Source of the DNA: Syntrophobotulus glycolicus DSM 8271
Lineage (GTDB): Bacteria > Bacillota > Desulfitobacteriia > Desulfitobacteriales > Syntrophobotulaceae
NCBI RefSeq assembly: GCF_000190635.1
Contig: NC_015172.1
Span: 3,100,001 to 3,164,000, forward strand
Direction of reading: 5' to 3'
Length of the DNA stretch: 64,000 nt
Made by a program: the position numbers and the translations under genes. The notes beneath the pieces are model-generated. The model worked only from the letters and a program-made list of their open reading frames with translations, made no database searches and had not been told where the DNA came from. Position 1 is the first letter of the stretch, and each line of letters begins with the position of its first letter. This document shows positions 17,038 through 25,523 of the stretch, in pieces.

Positions 17038-17955
17038 TTAAAGTTCATTCAGATTATACGGTGTTTCCTGATACAGATAATAATTGAGCCAGTTCATAAA
17101 GAGCAGGTTGGCATGTCCCCGCCAATTGACGACCGGCTGCTTTCGGGGATCATTGCCGGGAAAATAATTTTCAGGTACTTGCACATCCAGTCCCTTCGTC
17201 ACATCCCTTTCATATTCCTTTTTCAGCGTAAAAGGGTCATACTCAGGATGCCCGGTGACAAAAACCTGACGCCCGTCCTTTTTGGCGATCAGGAATATTC
17301 CGGCTTTTTCAGAAGCGGCAAGAATTTCCAGATCGTGATTCTTTTTGATATCCTCAGCCTTTACTTCAGTATACCTGGAATGCGGAGCAAAAAATTCGTC
17401 GTCAAATCCTCTTAGAAATTTATTGTTATTCTTATTCACCAAATGGTGCTGATATATTCCGGAGAGCTTTTTTTCCAAGGGGTATTTTTGAATTCCGTAG
17501 TGATAATACAATCCTGCCTGGGCACCCCAACAAATATGCATGGTGGAAAAAACATTGCGCTTGCTCCATTCCATAATTTCCTTCAGCTCTTCCCAATAGT
17601 CCACCTCTTCAAATTCCAGGTTTTCTACCGGGGCTCCCGTAATAATCAGCCCGTCATACTTCTGGTCTTTGATATTTTCAATACCTGTATAAAAGCGGTC
17701 AAGATGCTCGGCCGGAGTGTTGGCCGATTCATGAGTGACCGTATTCAGCAGGGTAATATCGACCTGTAACGGACTATTTCCCAAAAGTCTTAAATACTGG
17801 GCTTCCGTAACAAGCTTAGTGGGCATAATATTCAATATCGCAATACGCAAGGGACGAATATCCTGATGGGTGGCCCTGTCCTCATCCATCAGGAAAATAT
17901 TTTCTTTTTCCAAGATGGCCCTTGCCGGAAGATCATCAGGTATTTTTACCGGCAT
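17038..17955 (-). CDS. metA: Homoserine O-acyltransferase (MetA family)
   Basis: A 305-residue MetA-family enzyme that activates homoserine for methionine synthesis by transferring an acetyl or succinyl group. The catalytic Cys lies in [19 protein letters not shown], the His in FVTGHPEYD and the conserved start reads [20 protein letters not shown]. Class-I glutamine amidotransferase-like fold, cytoplasmic. Firmicute MetA enzymes usually prefer acetyl-CoA, but I cannot settle this from sequence. No SAM riboswitch or Met T-box is recognisable in the 112 bp upstream. It is followed closely by hydE, and divergent from a peptidase gene. Confidence 0.92.
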   Translation of the reverse strand: MPVKIPDDLPARAILEKENIFLMDEDRATHQDIRPLRIAILNIMPTKLVTEAQYLRLLGNSPLQVDITLLNTVTHESANTPAEHLDRFYTGIENIKDQKYDGLIITGAPVENLEFEEVDYWEELKEIMEWSKRNVFSTMHICWGAQAGLYYHYGIQKYPLEKKLSGIYQHHLVNKNNNKFLRGFDDEFFAPHSRYTEVKAEDIKKNHDLEILAASEKAGIFLIAKKDGRQVFVTGHPEYDPFTLKKEYERDVTKGLDVQVPENYFPGNDPRKQPVVNWRGHANLLFMNWLNYYLYQETPYNLNEL

Positions 17956-18067
17956 TTACTTTCACTCCTTGATCAGAACTGTTCTATAAAATATATCATA
18001 TTTCTAGGGATCAGGGTAGTTTATAAAAAGAGATCAGGCTATAATTTATTGCAAGGGGTGAGGAAAG

Positions 18068-19069
18068 ATGAATCCGTATTCCGGTGAAGAAAACAGCCCT
18101 GCAAGAAAAAGCAAAAGAAAAAAATTTATCACGGCAGGTATCCTTGGATTTGCCCTGGCTGTAACAGCGCTGCTTTATACTTATCCTCCCGCGGTTGACC
18201 AGATGAACTCCTGGCTCCGGCAATTCAATATCCCTTTCAGGATCGAGCCGTCCGGTCTGCTGATCGGCCGCGGCCTTATCTCAAACAACGGACAGGGAAC
18301 TCTCCCCCAAATCAACTATCCCCTGTCTCAACAAGCATCTCCCGAAATTACGGTTCACTCCGGGGATATCTTTGTTCAACAGTCCGCTCTTGACAAGGTC
18401 TGCTCCCTTATCCAAAAATATTCCCTCTCAACATTAAAAAATTATGCGGGGATCACTCCCCAGGGGGATGTTCATCTCGTTCTTTTTTCGTCGGAAGCGA
18501 CTTACCGCAATGCCCTCTCCCAGGCCAAGGTCGACCCGGAGGTTCTTGATTCTATTTTAGCGGTAACCAGCGGGCTTACCGTCGGTGATACGGTATGGAT
18601 CCCCCTCTATCGTCTCAATGACGACATCGATCTCACCAATGACCTGAGCCATGAATTGTTTCATGCTTTTTCCAATATTGAAGGTTACGGCCTTGATCTT
18701 CCTGTCTGGGTGAGTGAGGGGATGGCTTGGCGGATTGCCCTTCTTTCCCAGGATATGATCAGTACCGAACAAACCGATTACACCATGAGCTATTATGAAG
18801 AAGGTGTTTATGAAGCGGCCAGATCAGGGAAACTCCTTCCTTTAACCGCTACGGATACTGAATTGCTTTCGGCGGGCTACAATGTTCAGTATCAGTATTT
18901 TTTAGCCGTTAATGAATTAATTCATACGCATGGTCAGGATACCTTTCTGAATTTTATGCGCAATGTCAAAAAAAGCAATTCCGATCAACAGTTTTCCTCT
19001 TCTTTTCAGGAGACCTTTCAAGCCTTTCAGGACAGGTTTACGGCTTCTTTGGAGAAATTTGCCTATTGA
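18068..19069 (+). CDS. Membrane-anchored gluzincin metalloprotease (peptidase MA-like)
   Basis: A 333-residue protein with a short basic cytoplasmic N-terminus, one transmembrane segment (about 20-38, ITAGILGFALAVTALLY) and an extracellular zinc-protease domain. The zinc motif is HELFH (195-199) with a third ligand candidate E217 in VWVSEGMAW, the spacing of the gluzincin MA clan. The catalytic Glu 196 is present, so it should be active. The ATG at 18068 has GGGGTGAGG upstream. It stands alone between metA (divergent) and a probable 6S RNA gene whose promoter overlaps its stop codon. Substrates are unknown; wall or spore-related processing is possible. Confidence 0.8.
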   Translation: MNPYSGEENSPARKSKRKKFITAGILGFALAVTALLYTYPPAVDQMNSWLRQFNIPFRIEPSGLLIGRGLISNNGQGTLPQINYPLSQQASPEITVHSGDIFVQQSALDKVCSLIQKYSLSTLKNYAGITPQGDVHLVLFSSEATYRNALSQAKVDPEVLDSILAVTSGLTVGDTVWIPLYRLNDDIDLTNDLSHELFHAFSNIEGYGLDLPVWVSEGMAWRIALLSQDMISTEQTDYTMSYYEEGVYEAARSGKLLPLTATDTELLSAGYNVQYQYFLAVNELIHTHGQDTFLNFMRNVKKSNSDQQFSSSFQETFQAFQDRFTASLEKFAY

Positions 19070-19093
19070 TTAAGCATTAAAAAATGCTATAAT
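19066..19093 (+). promoter_or_regulatory. Sigma-A promoter of the candidate 6S RNA
   Basis: TTGATT (19066-19071) and a perfect TATAAT (19088-19093) with a 16-bp spacer. The -35 box overlaps the stop codon of the preceding protease gene. Expected transcription start is close to 19100. Confidence 0.65.
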
Positions 19094-19099
19094 AACATC

Positions 19100-19275
19100 A
19101 ACCCACCTCGTTTGTAGGATAATCTAGGTTTTGATCCAACTAATGAAAAGGGAACCTTAAGTGACTTCAGGAGTACGGCAAGCCTTCTCAGGATGGAAGC
19201 CGGAAACTGTCGGCCTGGTGCCCACCTGCATGTGCAGGGTCATAAAACTTAGAGTCTTACGGCCAGGCGGGATTA
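19100..19275 (+). ncRNA. ssrS: Candidate 6S RNA (ssrS)
   Basis: A non-coding stretch of about 175 nt behind its own promoter. It folds on paper as one long rod. The ends pair (CCCACCT 19102-19108 with AGGCGGG near 19265-19271; GTAGGAT with GTCTTAC; TCTAGGTTT with AAACTTAGA). A central unpaired region follows, with a small hairpin CCTGCA-TG-TGCAGG on its 3' side. An inner stem is closed by GGGAACC and GGTGCCC, leading into a terminal arm. This closing stem, central bubble and terminal arm is the 6S RNA architecture that mimics an open promoter and sequesters sigma-A RNA polymerase. I identify it by structure and remembered Firmicute 6S words, not by a model search. Confidence 0.6.
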
Positions 19276-19284
19276 TTTCTATCA

Positions 19285-19836
19285 TTACCCAAGGCGCAGG
19301 CATGTTTTCATGTCTGTTTTTTGCTCATATTCGATTTCCCGAGGATCATTTTCGGAAATATTGACCTGCCACTCCATCCTGTCTTCACTGTCTTCCTGGA
19401 ATGAAGGCATCTTATCCAGCGGAACTTTGAGATATTTTGCTGTCGCCGATGCGGCTACTTCGCCGTTTGCCAGAATAATCTCTCCGGTTCCTTCGAAGGT
19501 TCTGCTTTTTTCCCGGGTGATCCGCCCGATTACGATTAATTTTTGCCCCAGCGGTACATGTTTTTTATATTTTAAATTTAATTCTACCGTATAACCGAGC
19601 ATATCTCTGTCCGTCACCATGATGGCCCTGCCGATTGTCTCATCAAGAATCGCCGCGGATATTCCACCGTGTGCAATTCCCGGATAGCTTTGGTGCTCTT
19701 CCCTGGGCGTAAAAATCCCGGCGAGCTCTCCGTTGTCCAGCTCATAAAATGAAGCTTTGAGGCCAAAATCATTCTTCACACCACAAACCAGGCACATTCT
19801 GCTGTTTTCTTGTTTTCTGAGAACCTTATGCTTCAT
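19285..19836 (-). CDS. PaaI-like hotdog-fold thioesterase
   Basis: A 183-residue protein with a single hotdog domain: SYPGIAHGGISAAILDETIG is the conserved HGG active-site region of PaaI/YigI-like acyl-CoA thioesterases, followed by GYTVELNLKYKKHVPLGQ. A CLVCG motif (two Cys) near the N-terminus (MCLVCGVKNDFGLKA) is common in this subfamily. ATG 19836 was chosen because GGAGGT lies 7 nt upstream. It probably hydrolyses an aromatic or short-chain acyl-CoA, or detoxifies dead-end CoA esters. It is monocistronic and convergent with the candidate 6S RNA, ending about 10 bp from it. Confidence 0.82.
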   Translation of the reverse strand: MKHKVLRKQENSRMCLVCGVKNDFGLKASFYELDNGELAGIFTPREEHQSYPGIAHGGISAAILDETIGRAIMVTDRDMLGYTVELNLKYKKHVPLGQKLIVIGRITREKSRTFEGTGEIILANGEVAASATAKYLKVPLDKMPSFQEDSEDRMEWQVNISENDPREIEYEQKTDMKTCLRLG

Positions 19837-20092
19837 CACTTTACCTCCGTCAGATTTATCCCCATTCTTATCCTTTTCCAAAGAAATTACAAGGTTTATT
19901 TTTACATGATTAAACAGTATTTTACAAAAAACTTGAAAGAACCTTAATCTTTGTATATATTATATAAGGAAAAATATCCTCGATCCGGGAATAAGGCTCC
20001 AACCTGATCTTGCTTTTTTGTTTTTTCCACTCTAATATCTTTTTGTCAAACAACTTTCCTTTACCTGAATACAATTATGGGGGTCATGAGAA

Positions 20093-21061
20093 TTGAAAAT
20101 TGCCAAGGAATTACTCTTTTTTTCCTTATTCCAATTGCTCTTTTGTTCACTTTTAGGCTTCGTTCTGATCATTTACGGTCCTTTTGCCAATATCCGCAGC
20201 ACCTTTATCACAACTGCCATGACGACCATGCATAACCAGCACCTGGCGACAATCTTTTTTAAACAGGAGCAGGTCGATCAAATCTTAAAGGACACCCAGT
20301 TTATTGTGTCGGAAAAAGAGAATACCAGTGATGTTTCCGCAACGAATACCGGAAATAGTATCACAGTTACCGAAGTTGGAGGTAAGTTCAAAGGTTATCT
20401 GATGACGATCGACAATCCGGCCCGTGTTAAGGTTGGATCGGGAGAGATTGGCAAAAACGGCCTCATCCTGAGTCAACTCGTAAAGAAATATAATGCCGTA
20501 GGCGGGGTCAATGCCGGGGGCTTCAGTGATTTTGCCGGGGCCGGCACAGGTGGGATACCTGATGGAATATGCATAGAAAACTATCAGATAACCTACATTG
20601 AAGATTACCTGGCGAAACCTAGCCCTTCAACCGGTAAGTATCCTAAAATGCGAGTTATTGGCTTTAATTCAGATAATATCTTAGTCATCGGAACCTTTGA
20701 TCTCAATGAAATAAAAGCCGAAGGCTTGCGTGACGCCGTCAGTTTTGGTCCTCCCCTTATCGTCAACGGCAAGCCGATGATCACAAGAGGGGACGGAGGA
20801 GCGGGCATTCAGCCCAGAACCGCCATCGGCCAGAAAAAAGACGGAACGGTATTACTGCTTGTTATTGACGGACGCCAGCTGACTACTCTCGGCGCCAGCT
20901 ACAGAGATTTACAGGATATTTTGCTCGAACACGGGGCATACAACGCCGCCAATCTGGATGGTGGTTCGTCAACCACCATGTATTATAATGGAAGTGTGAT
21001 CAATCAACCTTGGGATATGTTCGGTGAACGCGCTCTTGCTTCAGCGTTCATCGTCGAATAG
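20093..21061 (+). CDS. Phosphodiester glycosidase (NAGPA/DUF2233) family protein, membrane anchored
   Basis: A 322-residue protein with an N-terminal signal anchor (about 8-30) and an extracellular phosphodiester glycosidase domain. Family hallmarks are GGVNAGGFSDF, AVSFGPPLIVNGKPM, TAIGQKKDGTVLLLVIDGRQ and NLDGGSSTTMYYNG. In mammals the family uncovers mannose-6-phosphate; bacterial members act on exopolysaccharide or wall teichoic acid phosphodiesters. The start is TTG 20093, supported by GGGGGT 8 nt upstream and by the hydrophobic segment beginning at once. It is followed 9 bp later by another membrane-anchored protein, so the two likely act together at the cell surface. Confidence 0.87.
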   Translation: MKIAKELLFFSLFQLLFCSLLGFVLIIYGPFANIRSTFITTAMTTMHNQHLATIFFKQEQVDQILKDTQFIVSEKENTSDVSATNTGNSITVTEVGGKFKGYLMTIDNPARVKVGSGEIGKNGLILSQLVKKYNAVGGVNAGGFSDFAGAGTGGIPDGICIENYQITYIEDYLAKPSPSTGKYPKMRVIGFNSDNILVIGTFDLNEIKAEGLRDAVSFGPPLIVNGKPMITRGDGGAGIQPRTAIGQKKDGTVLLLVIDGRQLTTLGASYRDLQDILLEHGAYNAANLDGGSSTTMYYNGSVINQPWDMFGERALASAFIVE

Positions 21062-21070
21062 GAGAATGAC

Positions 21071-22054
21071 ATGTCAAATTTTTTTAAAAGGATTATCCTG
21101 TATCTTTCCATCGGGGTCATTCTGACCATGATTCCCCTCTACTATATGAACAACATCCTATTCTCAAGCGCCTCTCCCACAAGCACGGCGGATCAGGAGA
21201 ATAAGGTCTCCTACAAATTGAAGAGCAGCCTTCCCGCGGCGGCTGCCCACCCCTATTTTCTCTACGATCACCAGCATATTTCTTATGTCGAAAACGGTAT
21301 CCTGAATATTAAGGACTTGAGCTCAGACGCGGTTGTCAAGCAGCTTCAGGAAGACGACCCCATCATTTATGCCTTTCCTCTCAATGACCGGAATATCATC
21401 ATCTATTTCACTTATGATGATTCCCAAATAGACATTAAGAATTACAACTTTGATAAGGACGAGAAGGCAGATCAGCTTTCCATCAACGTGAAAAACGTAA
21501 GCAAGATCAAGCATGCCAAATATTCCAGTTTGACTAACCTGCTCTATCTTGATGTGGAAACCAGTGTGAACAATAAAACTTCAGACAAGATATACAAGGT
21601 AACCATCATGAAGAACCTTTACCCTTTCGCGAACAATGATAATATTGTCGCCATGGAGCTCCTTTCCAACAAGGATCTGCTTATCTATCAGGATGAATTA
21701 GGAAATGTGATGATCAACGGCCAGGCTTTCCGCCACGAGAACTATACCAAATTTAAGCTTCTGGGAATTGACGGCAGTGATACTGTTTATCTGGCTCCTG
21801 TCAATAACCCCTTAGAGGTGATTATGTTAAAGGACGACAATGTTCTCGGCTCAAAGCAGCTTACCGATGTCAACTATATTTCGACACTGAGTCAGGGAGA
21901 TCATGTCTACCTCATCTACAAAAATCATGTCCTCGACCTGGTCAGCGGCTCTGATTATCCCATTGACGAAGACATACAGGTGCTTGATCTGTATAACGGC
22001 TATCTCTTTTATGAAACAGCCGACCGGCAGTTAAAAGCAGAAAAATTAAGTTAA
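21071..22054 (+). CDS. Membrane-anchored extracellular protein of unknown function (partner of the glycosidase)
   Basis: A 327-residue protein with one N-terminal transmembrane helix (about 7-30, IILYLSIGVILTMIPLYYM) and a soluble extracellular part made of short alternating strands (VSYKLKSS, ISYVENGILNIKDL, IYAFPLNDRNIIIYFTYDD, YLFYETADRQLKAEKL). The regular strand pattern suggests a beta-propeller. I do not recognise a named family or catalytic residues. It starts 9 bp after the NAGPA-type glycosidase gene behind AGGAGAATGAC and is followed by a terminator, so the two form a bicistronic unit. A scaffold or substrate-binding role for the glycosidase is a guess. Confidence 0.75.
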   Translation: MSNFFKRIILYLSIGVILTMIPLYYMNNILFSSASPTSTADQENKVSYKLKSSLPAAAAHPYFLYDHQHISYVENGILNIKDLSSDAVVKQLQEDDPIIYAFPLNDRNIIIYFTYDDSQIDIKNYNFDKDEKADQLSINVKNVSKIKHAKYSSLTNLLYLDVETSVNNKTSDKIYKVTIMKNLYPFANNDNIVAMELLSNKDLLIYQDELGNVMINGQAFRHENYTKFKLLGIDGSDTVYLAPVNNPLEVIMLKDDNVLGSKQLTDVNYISTLSQGDHVYLIYKNHVLDLVSGSDYPIDEDIQVLDLYNGYLFYETADRQLKAEKLS

Positions 22055-22111
22055 ACGGCCTGCTCAATACAATCAAATCAGCTTCAAAGCTCATTTTCTC
22101 ATCGCTACCCG

Positions 22112-22136
22112 AGGAAGCCTCTGCGGCTTCTTTTCC
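22112..22136 (+). terminator. Intrinsic terminator after the glycosidase operon
   Basis: GAAGCC (22114-22119) pairs with GGCTTC (22125-22130) around a 5-nt loop, followed by TTTTCCTTTC. Confidence 0.65.
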
Positions 22137-22275
22137 TTTCTTCCGGAGCAGTAATTTCTGATCGATTTGAGTATACTCTATATTATGGTCCCCCTTTGAT
22201 CAGAACAGGAAATCAAAAGTATCGTGCTGTCACCTTATTGTCGCATGACTCCATGCTTTTAAAAGGATGAGTGTA

Positions 22276-24543
22276 ATGTCTGAATATGAAAAGACCCTTC
22301 AGGAAGAAACGGTTTACCTGACCCAAACAATCGACCTGATCAACAAAGTGATTGCTCATGAAACCGGGGAATTGCTGGAGAGCCGCCGCAAACAGTTTCT
22401 GACCTCCCGGCGTGAAATGTGGGAGGATACAAATCCGTCCTCTCCGGATTTTGACCGGATCATTGAAACCAGCCAATATCTTGCAGCCATTAATCAGGAT
22501 ACCTTAGGGTATCTTCACACAACGAAACGTCTGGACCGTTATCAACGCTTGATCTCTTCCCCTTATTTCGGCCGTGTCGATTTTACCGAAGACGACTACC
22601 CGGAGCGGGAAAGGCTTTATATCGGTTATTGCAGCATCATCGATCCCGACACCCGCGAAGTCTGTGTTTACGATTGGCGGGCCCCTGTTTCCAGCCTGTT
22701 TTACAGCGGGGAATCGTCCCGTGCCGCCTACTCCTCCCCTGCCGGTCAGATCCTGGGAACGATTCACTTAAAAAGACAATTCAAGATTGTCGATTCCAAG
22801 CTTAAATACTATTTTGACAGTGCTGTCCGCATCACTGACGAAATCCTCCAGGAGGTGCTCAGCCGTACCTCTTCCTCTAAGATGCGCACGATTGTTGAAA
22901 CCATCCAAAGGGAGCAGGACCTGATCATCCGCGATACAGATTCCGGCTTGCTGCTGGTCCAGGGAATGGCCGGAAGCGGGAAAACCTCCGTTGCCCTACA
23001 TCGAATTGCGTTTTTGCTTTATGAAGGCTTGATGTCAAAGCTGAGCTCTGAACATGTCCTGATCATTTCCCCCAATGAGTTGTTCAGCAGTTATATTTAT
23101 GGCGTATTGCCGGAGCTCGGGGAAGAAAATGTCACTCAATTGACTTTCGACGAAATCAGTTCAACTCTTTTGTCTGAGGACATCGCTTTGGAGACCAGAA
23201 ACGAACAGCTGGAAGCCCTGCTTCTCGGAAAACCGTCCGGAACCCTTTTTCGGCGGGAAGGGGCCTGTTTTAAAGGATCAAAATCCTTTCATACCATCCT
23301 GAACAGGCTGCTTAGACATTATGCTCATCAGGTTATTCCTTTTCAGGATGTCTCCTTTGAAAGCAAAGTCCTTGAAAAGCGCGAAATCCTCAAAAGCCGT
23401 TTCCTGCATAATCCCACCGCTATCCCTATGGCGAAACAGCTTCTTAAATTAGAAAAAACCATCCTGGAAGAGATTCATCCTTTGCGCAAAAAGAGGCTGG
23501 GCAAATTGATGAATATTGTAGAGCGGAGTGAAGGACATGAGTTGGAAATCAAGACCTTCAGCAGGTATCTTTCCCTTATTGAGGCTAAACAATTTGTCAG
23601 AAGGCTTCATCAATTTACCCGTATCCACTATCTGGAAATCTATAGACTCTTATTCCGGCAGGAAGGCCTGCTGCGGTTTCTGGCCCAGGGCCTTGAACTG
23701 CCGGAGAACATAAACGGAATCATCGCGGAAACGAATGCCGCTCTGACTGCGGGCCAAGCGTATTATGAAGACTGTGCCCCTCTGCTCTACTTGAAAACAA
23801 GAGTAGAAGGCATCCGGTCTTACTCAAGGATCAGGCACGCGGTCATTGACGAGGCCCAGGACTATTCGCCGCTGCAATATGAAGTCTTTAACCTTCTCTT
23901 TCCGAACGCCCGCTTTACCGTCCTTGGGGATGTCAACCAGTCCCTGGAAAAAAATATTGACGACACTCTTTATGACCAGATCTCCTCAATTCTCCGCAAG
24001 CCTAAAACAAGCAAAGTACTTTTAAGCACCGGGTACAGGTCGACAAAAGAGATCAATGCTTTCGCCCGGGAAATTCTCGGCAAGGATGAACAGTTCTCTC
24101 TCTTTGACCGCTGCGGCGAGCAGCCTTCAATCAGGCCCGCAGCAAACACCGGGGAAAAAACCCGGGCAATTATCCTGGATATCCGGGATTATGTGAGCAA
24201 AGGATTATCCGTGGCTGTTCTCTGTAAAACAATGCGTGACGCCGAAAAAGCCTATTCCCAGTTAAACGAAATTTCCGGAATAAGGCTGATTGGGCCCCAA
24301 GAAGAAGAACTGGGCACAGGGCCGCTGATTCTCCCCTCCTATCTCGCTAAAGGCCTGGAGTTCGACGCCGTAATCATTTACAATGCGGACAAAGAAACTT
24401 ATCAGAGCGAGACTGACCGCCAAATCTTATATGTTGCCTGTACAAGAGCTCTGCATATTCTCAGAGTCTATTATACCGGAGAAGGAAGCCCTTTCCTGCC
24501 TCCGCATTCGGCCGGGGGATTTTCGTCCTTCCGGGACCTCTAG
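22276..24543 (+). CDS. helD: HelD-type UvrD-like ATPase (RNA polymerase recycling factor)
   Basis: A 755-residue superfamily-1 ATPase. The N-terminus has a long coiled coil (EYEKTLQEETVYLTQTIDLI) followed by the HelD-specific block REVCVYDWRAPVSSLFY. Walker A is GMAGSGKTSVALHR, Walker B is AVIDEAQDYSP, and the C-terminal motifs include STGYRSTKEINAFA and KGLEFDAVIIYNAD. These order and segments fit Firmicute HelD, which inserts arms into stalled RNA polymerase and frees it from DNA, rather than a true UvrD/PcrA helicase. ATG 22276 has AAAAGG 9 nt upstream. It appears monocistronic; no rpoE (delta) gene is near. Confidence 0.88.
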   Translation: MSEYEKTLQEETVYLTQTIDLINKVIAHETGELLESRRKQFLTSRREMWEDTNPSSPDFDRIIETSQYLAAINQDTLGYLHTTKRLDRYQRLISSPYFGRVDFTEDDYPERERLYIGYCSIIDPDTREVCVYDWRAPVSSLFYSGESSRAAYSSPAGQILGTIHLKRQFKIVDSKLKYYFDSAVRITDEILQEVLSRTSSSKMRTIVETIQREQDLIIRDTDSGLLLVQGMAGSGKTSVALHRIAFLLYEGLMSKLSSEHVLIISPNELFSSYIYGVLPELGEENVTQLTFDEISSTLLSEDIALETRNEQLEALLLGKPSGTLFRREGACFKGSKSFHTILNRLLRHYAHQVIPFQDVSFESKVLEKREILKSRFLHNPTAIPMAKQLLKLEKTILEEIHPLRKKRLGKLMNIVERSEGHELEIKTFSRYLSLIEAKQFVRRLHQFTRIHYLEIYRLLFRQEGLLRFLAQGLELPENINGIIAETNAALTAGQAYYEDCAPLLYLKTRVEGIRSYSRIRHAVIDEAQDYSPLQYEVFNLLFPNARFTVLGDVNQSLEKNIDDTLYDQISSILRKPKTSKVLLSTGYRSTKEINAFAREILGKDEQFSLFDRCGEQPSIRPAANTGEKTRAIILDIRDYVSKGLSVAVLCKTMRDAEKAYSQLNEISGIRLIGPQEEELGTGPLILPSYLAKGLEFDAVIIYNADKETYQSETDRQILYVACTRALHILRVYYTGEGSPFLPPHSAGGFSSFRDL

Positions 24544-24592
24544 TAATTGTTTATCCTCTCCTGTAATAAACATACAGAAAGGGGGTAAAAAA

Positions 24593-25273
24593 ATGAACTA
24601 TACCGTGCAATCCGGTGATACCATGAACTCTATTTCTCAACGGTACAATTTAGATCTCGACCAGTTAATTGCCGCCAATCCGCACATCAGCAATCCCCAT
24701 GAAATCCATCCGGGGCAGGAAATCATTGTTCCCTCTTCGGGGAGCCATTCCCGGCATCATCAATACAGGCTTTCCGAACCTTATCCTGAAATCAAAGTGA
24801 TGGGCGAGAACTTGCACTACGCGGCTCTCCTCCATGAAGATTTTGCCGGAAAGGTCAGTGAAGTCACAGCGGTTATGCAATATACTCATCATCAGCTTGA
24901 GCTGGATATGATGCCCGGTCTGCAGGAAGCCGCCGAGCTTTTGGAGGGCATCAGCATCGTGGAGATGAAGCACCTTGAAATGCTGGGAAAAACCATCATC
25001 CTGCTGGGAGGAGCACCTCAATACAACAGCAATTTTCAGCTCTGGACCCCTTTGTATGTTTCCTATTGCGACTTTAATCCCGTCCTCCAGATTCAAGAGG
25101 ATATCCAGGGTGAGTTGGATGCGATTGCCCAATACCATCATCACATCCGGATGATTGATGATCCGTTTATTCAAGCCCTGCTTGCCAGAATCATCAAGGA
25201 TGAGGAAGATCATGTCAGACGTTTGACGATCCAGCTCAATAAGCTTGGTCAATGGCACTGTCCAAAAAGGTGA
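24593..25273 (+). CDS. LysM domain fused to a ferritin-like di-iron domain
   Basis: A 226-residue protein. Residues 1-45 are a LysM peptidoglycan-binding module (MNYTVQSGDTMNSISQRYNL then PHEIHPGQEIIVPSS). After a His/Ser-rich linker, residues about 75-226 are a four-helix ferritin-like domain with the complete di-iron set: Glu in helix 1 (SEVTAVMQYTHHQLE), ExxH in helix 2 (IVEMKHLEML), Glu in helix 3 (QGELDAIAQYHHHI) and ExxH in helix 4 (KDEEDHVRRL). No signal peptide is present, so it may act in the spore coat/cortex or be released by lysis. The GGGGG ribosome site at 24580 fixes the start. It overlaps the convergent GIY-YIG gene by 25 bp. Likely an oxidase, peroxidase or metal-handling protein attached to murein. 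Confidence 0.82.
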   Translation: MNYTVQSGDTMNSISQRYNLDLDQLIAANPHISNPHEIHPGQEIIVPSSGSHSRHHQYRLSEPYPEIKVMGENLHYAALLHEDFAGKVSEVTAVMQYTHHQLELDMMPGLQEAAELLEGISIVEMKHLEMLGKTIILLGGAPQYNSNFQLWTPLYVSYCDFNPVLQIQEDIQGELDAIAQYHHHIRMIDDPFIQALLARIIKDEEDHVRRLTIQLNKLGQWHCPKR

Positions 25274-25503
25274 AGCTTGTCTTTTCTGGTTAATTTTTTG
25301 ATGGAATATTCTCTGCTCATCGCTTCCTCTTTTGTCGGAAATTCTTCAACATGCCTCAGTCTCACCGGAAGCCTTGACTTCGTATACTTGGCCCCTTGCC
25401 CGGAGTTGTGCCTGGATATCCTTTTCTCAACATCTTTGGTCCACCCGGTATAAATTGTTCCGTCCCGGCATTCAACCATATAAACATAAAACAATACAAC
25501 CAC
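25249..25503 (-). CDS. GIY-YIG nuclease family protein (YhbQ/UPF0213 type)
   Basis: An 84-residue single-domain GIY-YIG protein: FYVYMVECRDGTIYTGWT carries the paired motif (YVY...YTG), then the conserved RISRHNSGQGAKYTKSR and the catalytic Glu region HVEEFPTKEEAMSREYSIKK. Small stand-alone members (YhbQ/YazA) are thought to act in DNA repair or on damaged DNA. The start is GTG 25503 or TTG 25494; the latter has AAGGTGG at better spacing. It ends inside the 3' end of the convergent LysM-ferritin gene and lies 20 bp downstream of the GGDEF gene, so it may be the last gene of the Moco/GGDEF operon. Confidence 0.87.
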   Translation of the reverse strand: MVVLFYVYMVECRDGTIYTGWTKDVEKRISRHNSGQGAKYTKSRLPVRLRHVEEFPTKEEAMSREYSIKKLTRKDKLHLFGQCH

Positions 25504-25523
25504 CTTGAGCTTTCTGCTTTTGT

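Noticed and set aside
17956-18067. SAM riboswitch or Met T-box upstream of metA
   Set aside because: The interval is only 112 bp and carries none of the conserved cores.
24383-24592. Longer N-terminus for the LysM-ferritin protein
   Set aside because: This part overlaps the helD 3' end in another frame; the LysM domain starts at 24593 right after a strong ribosome site.
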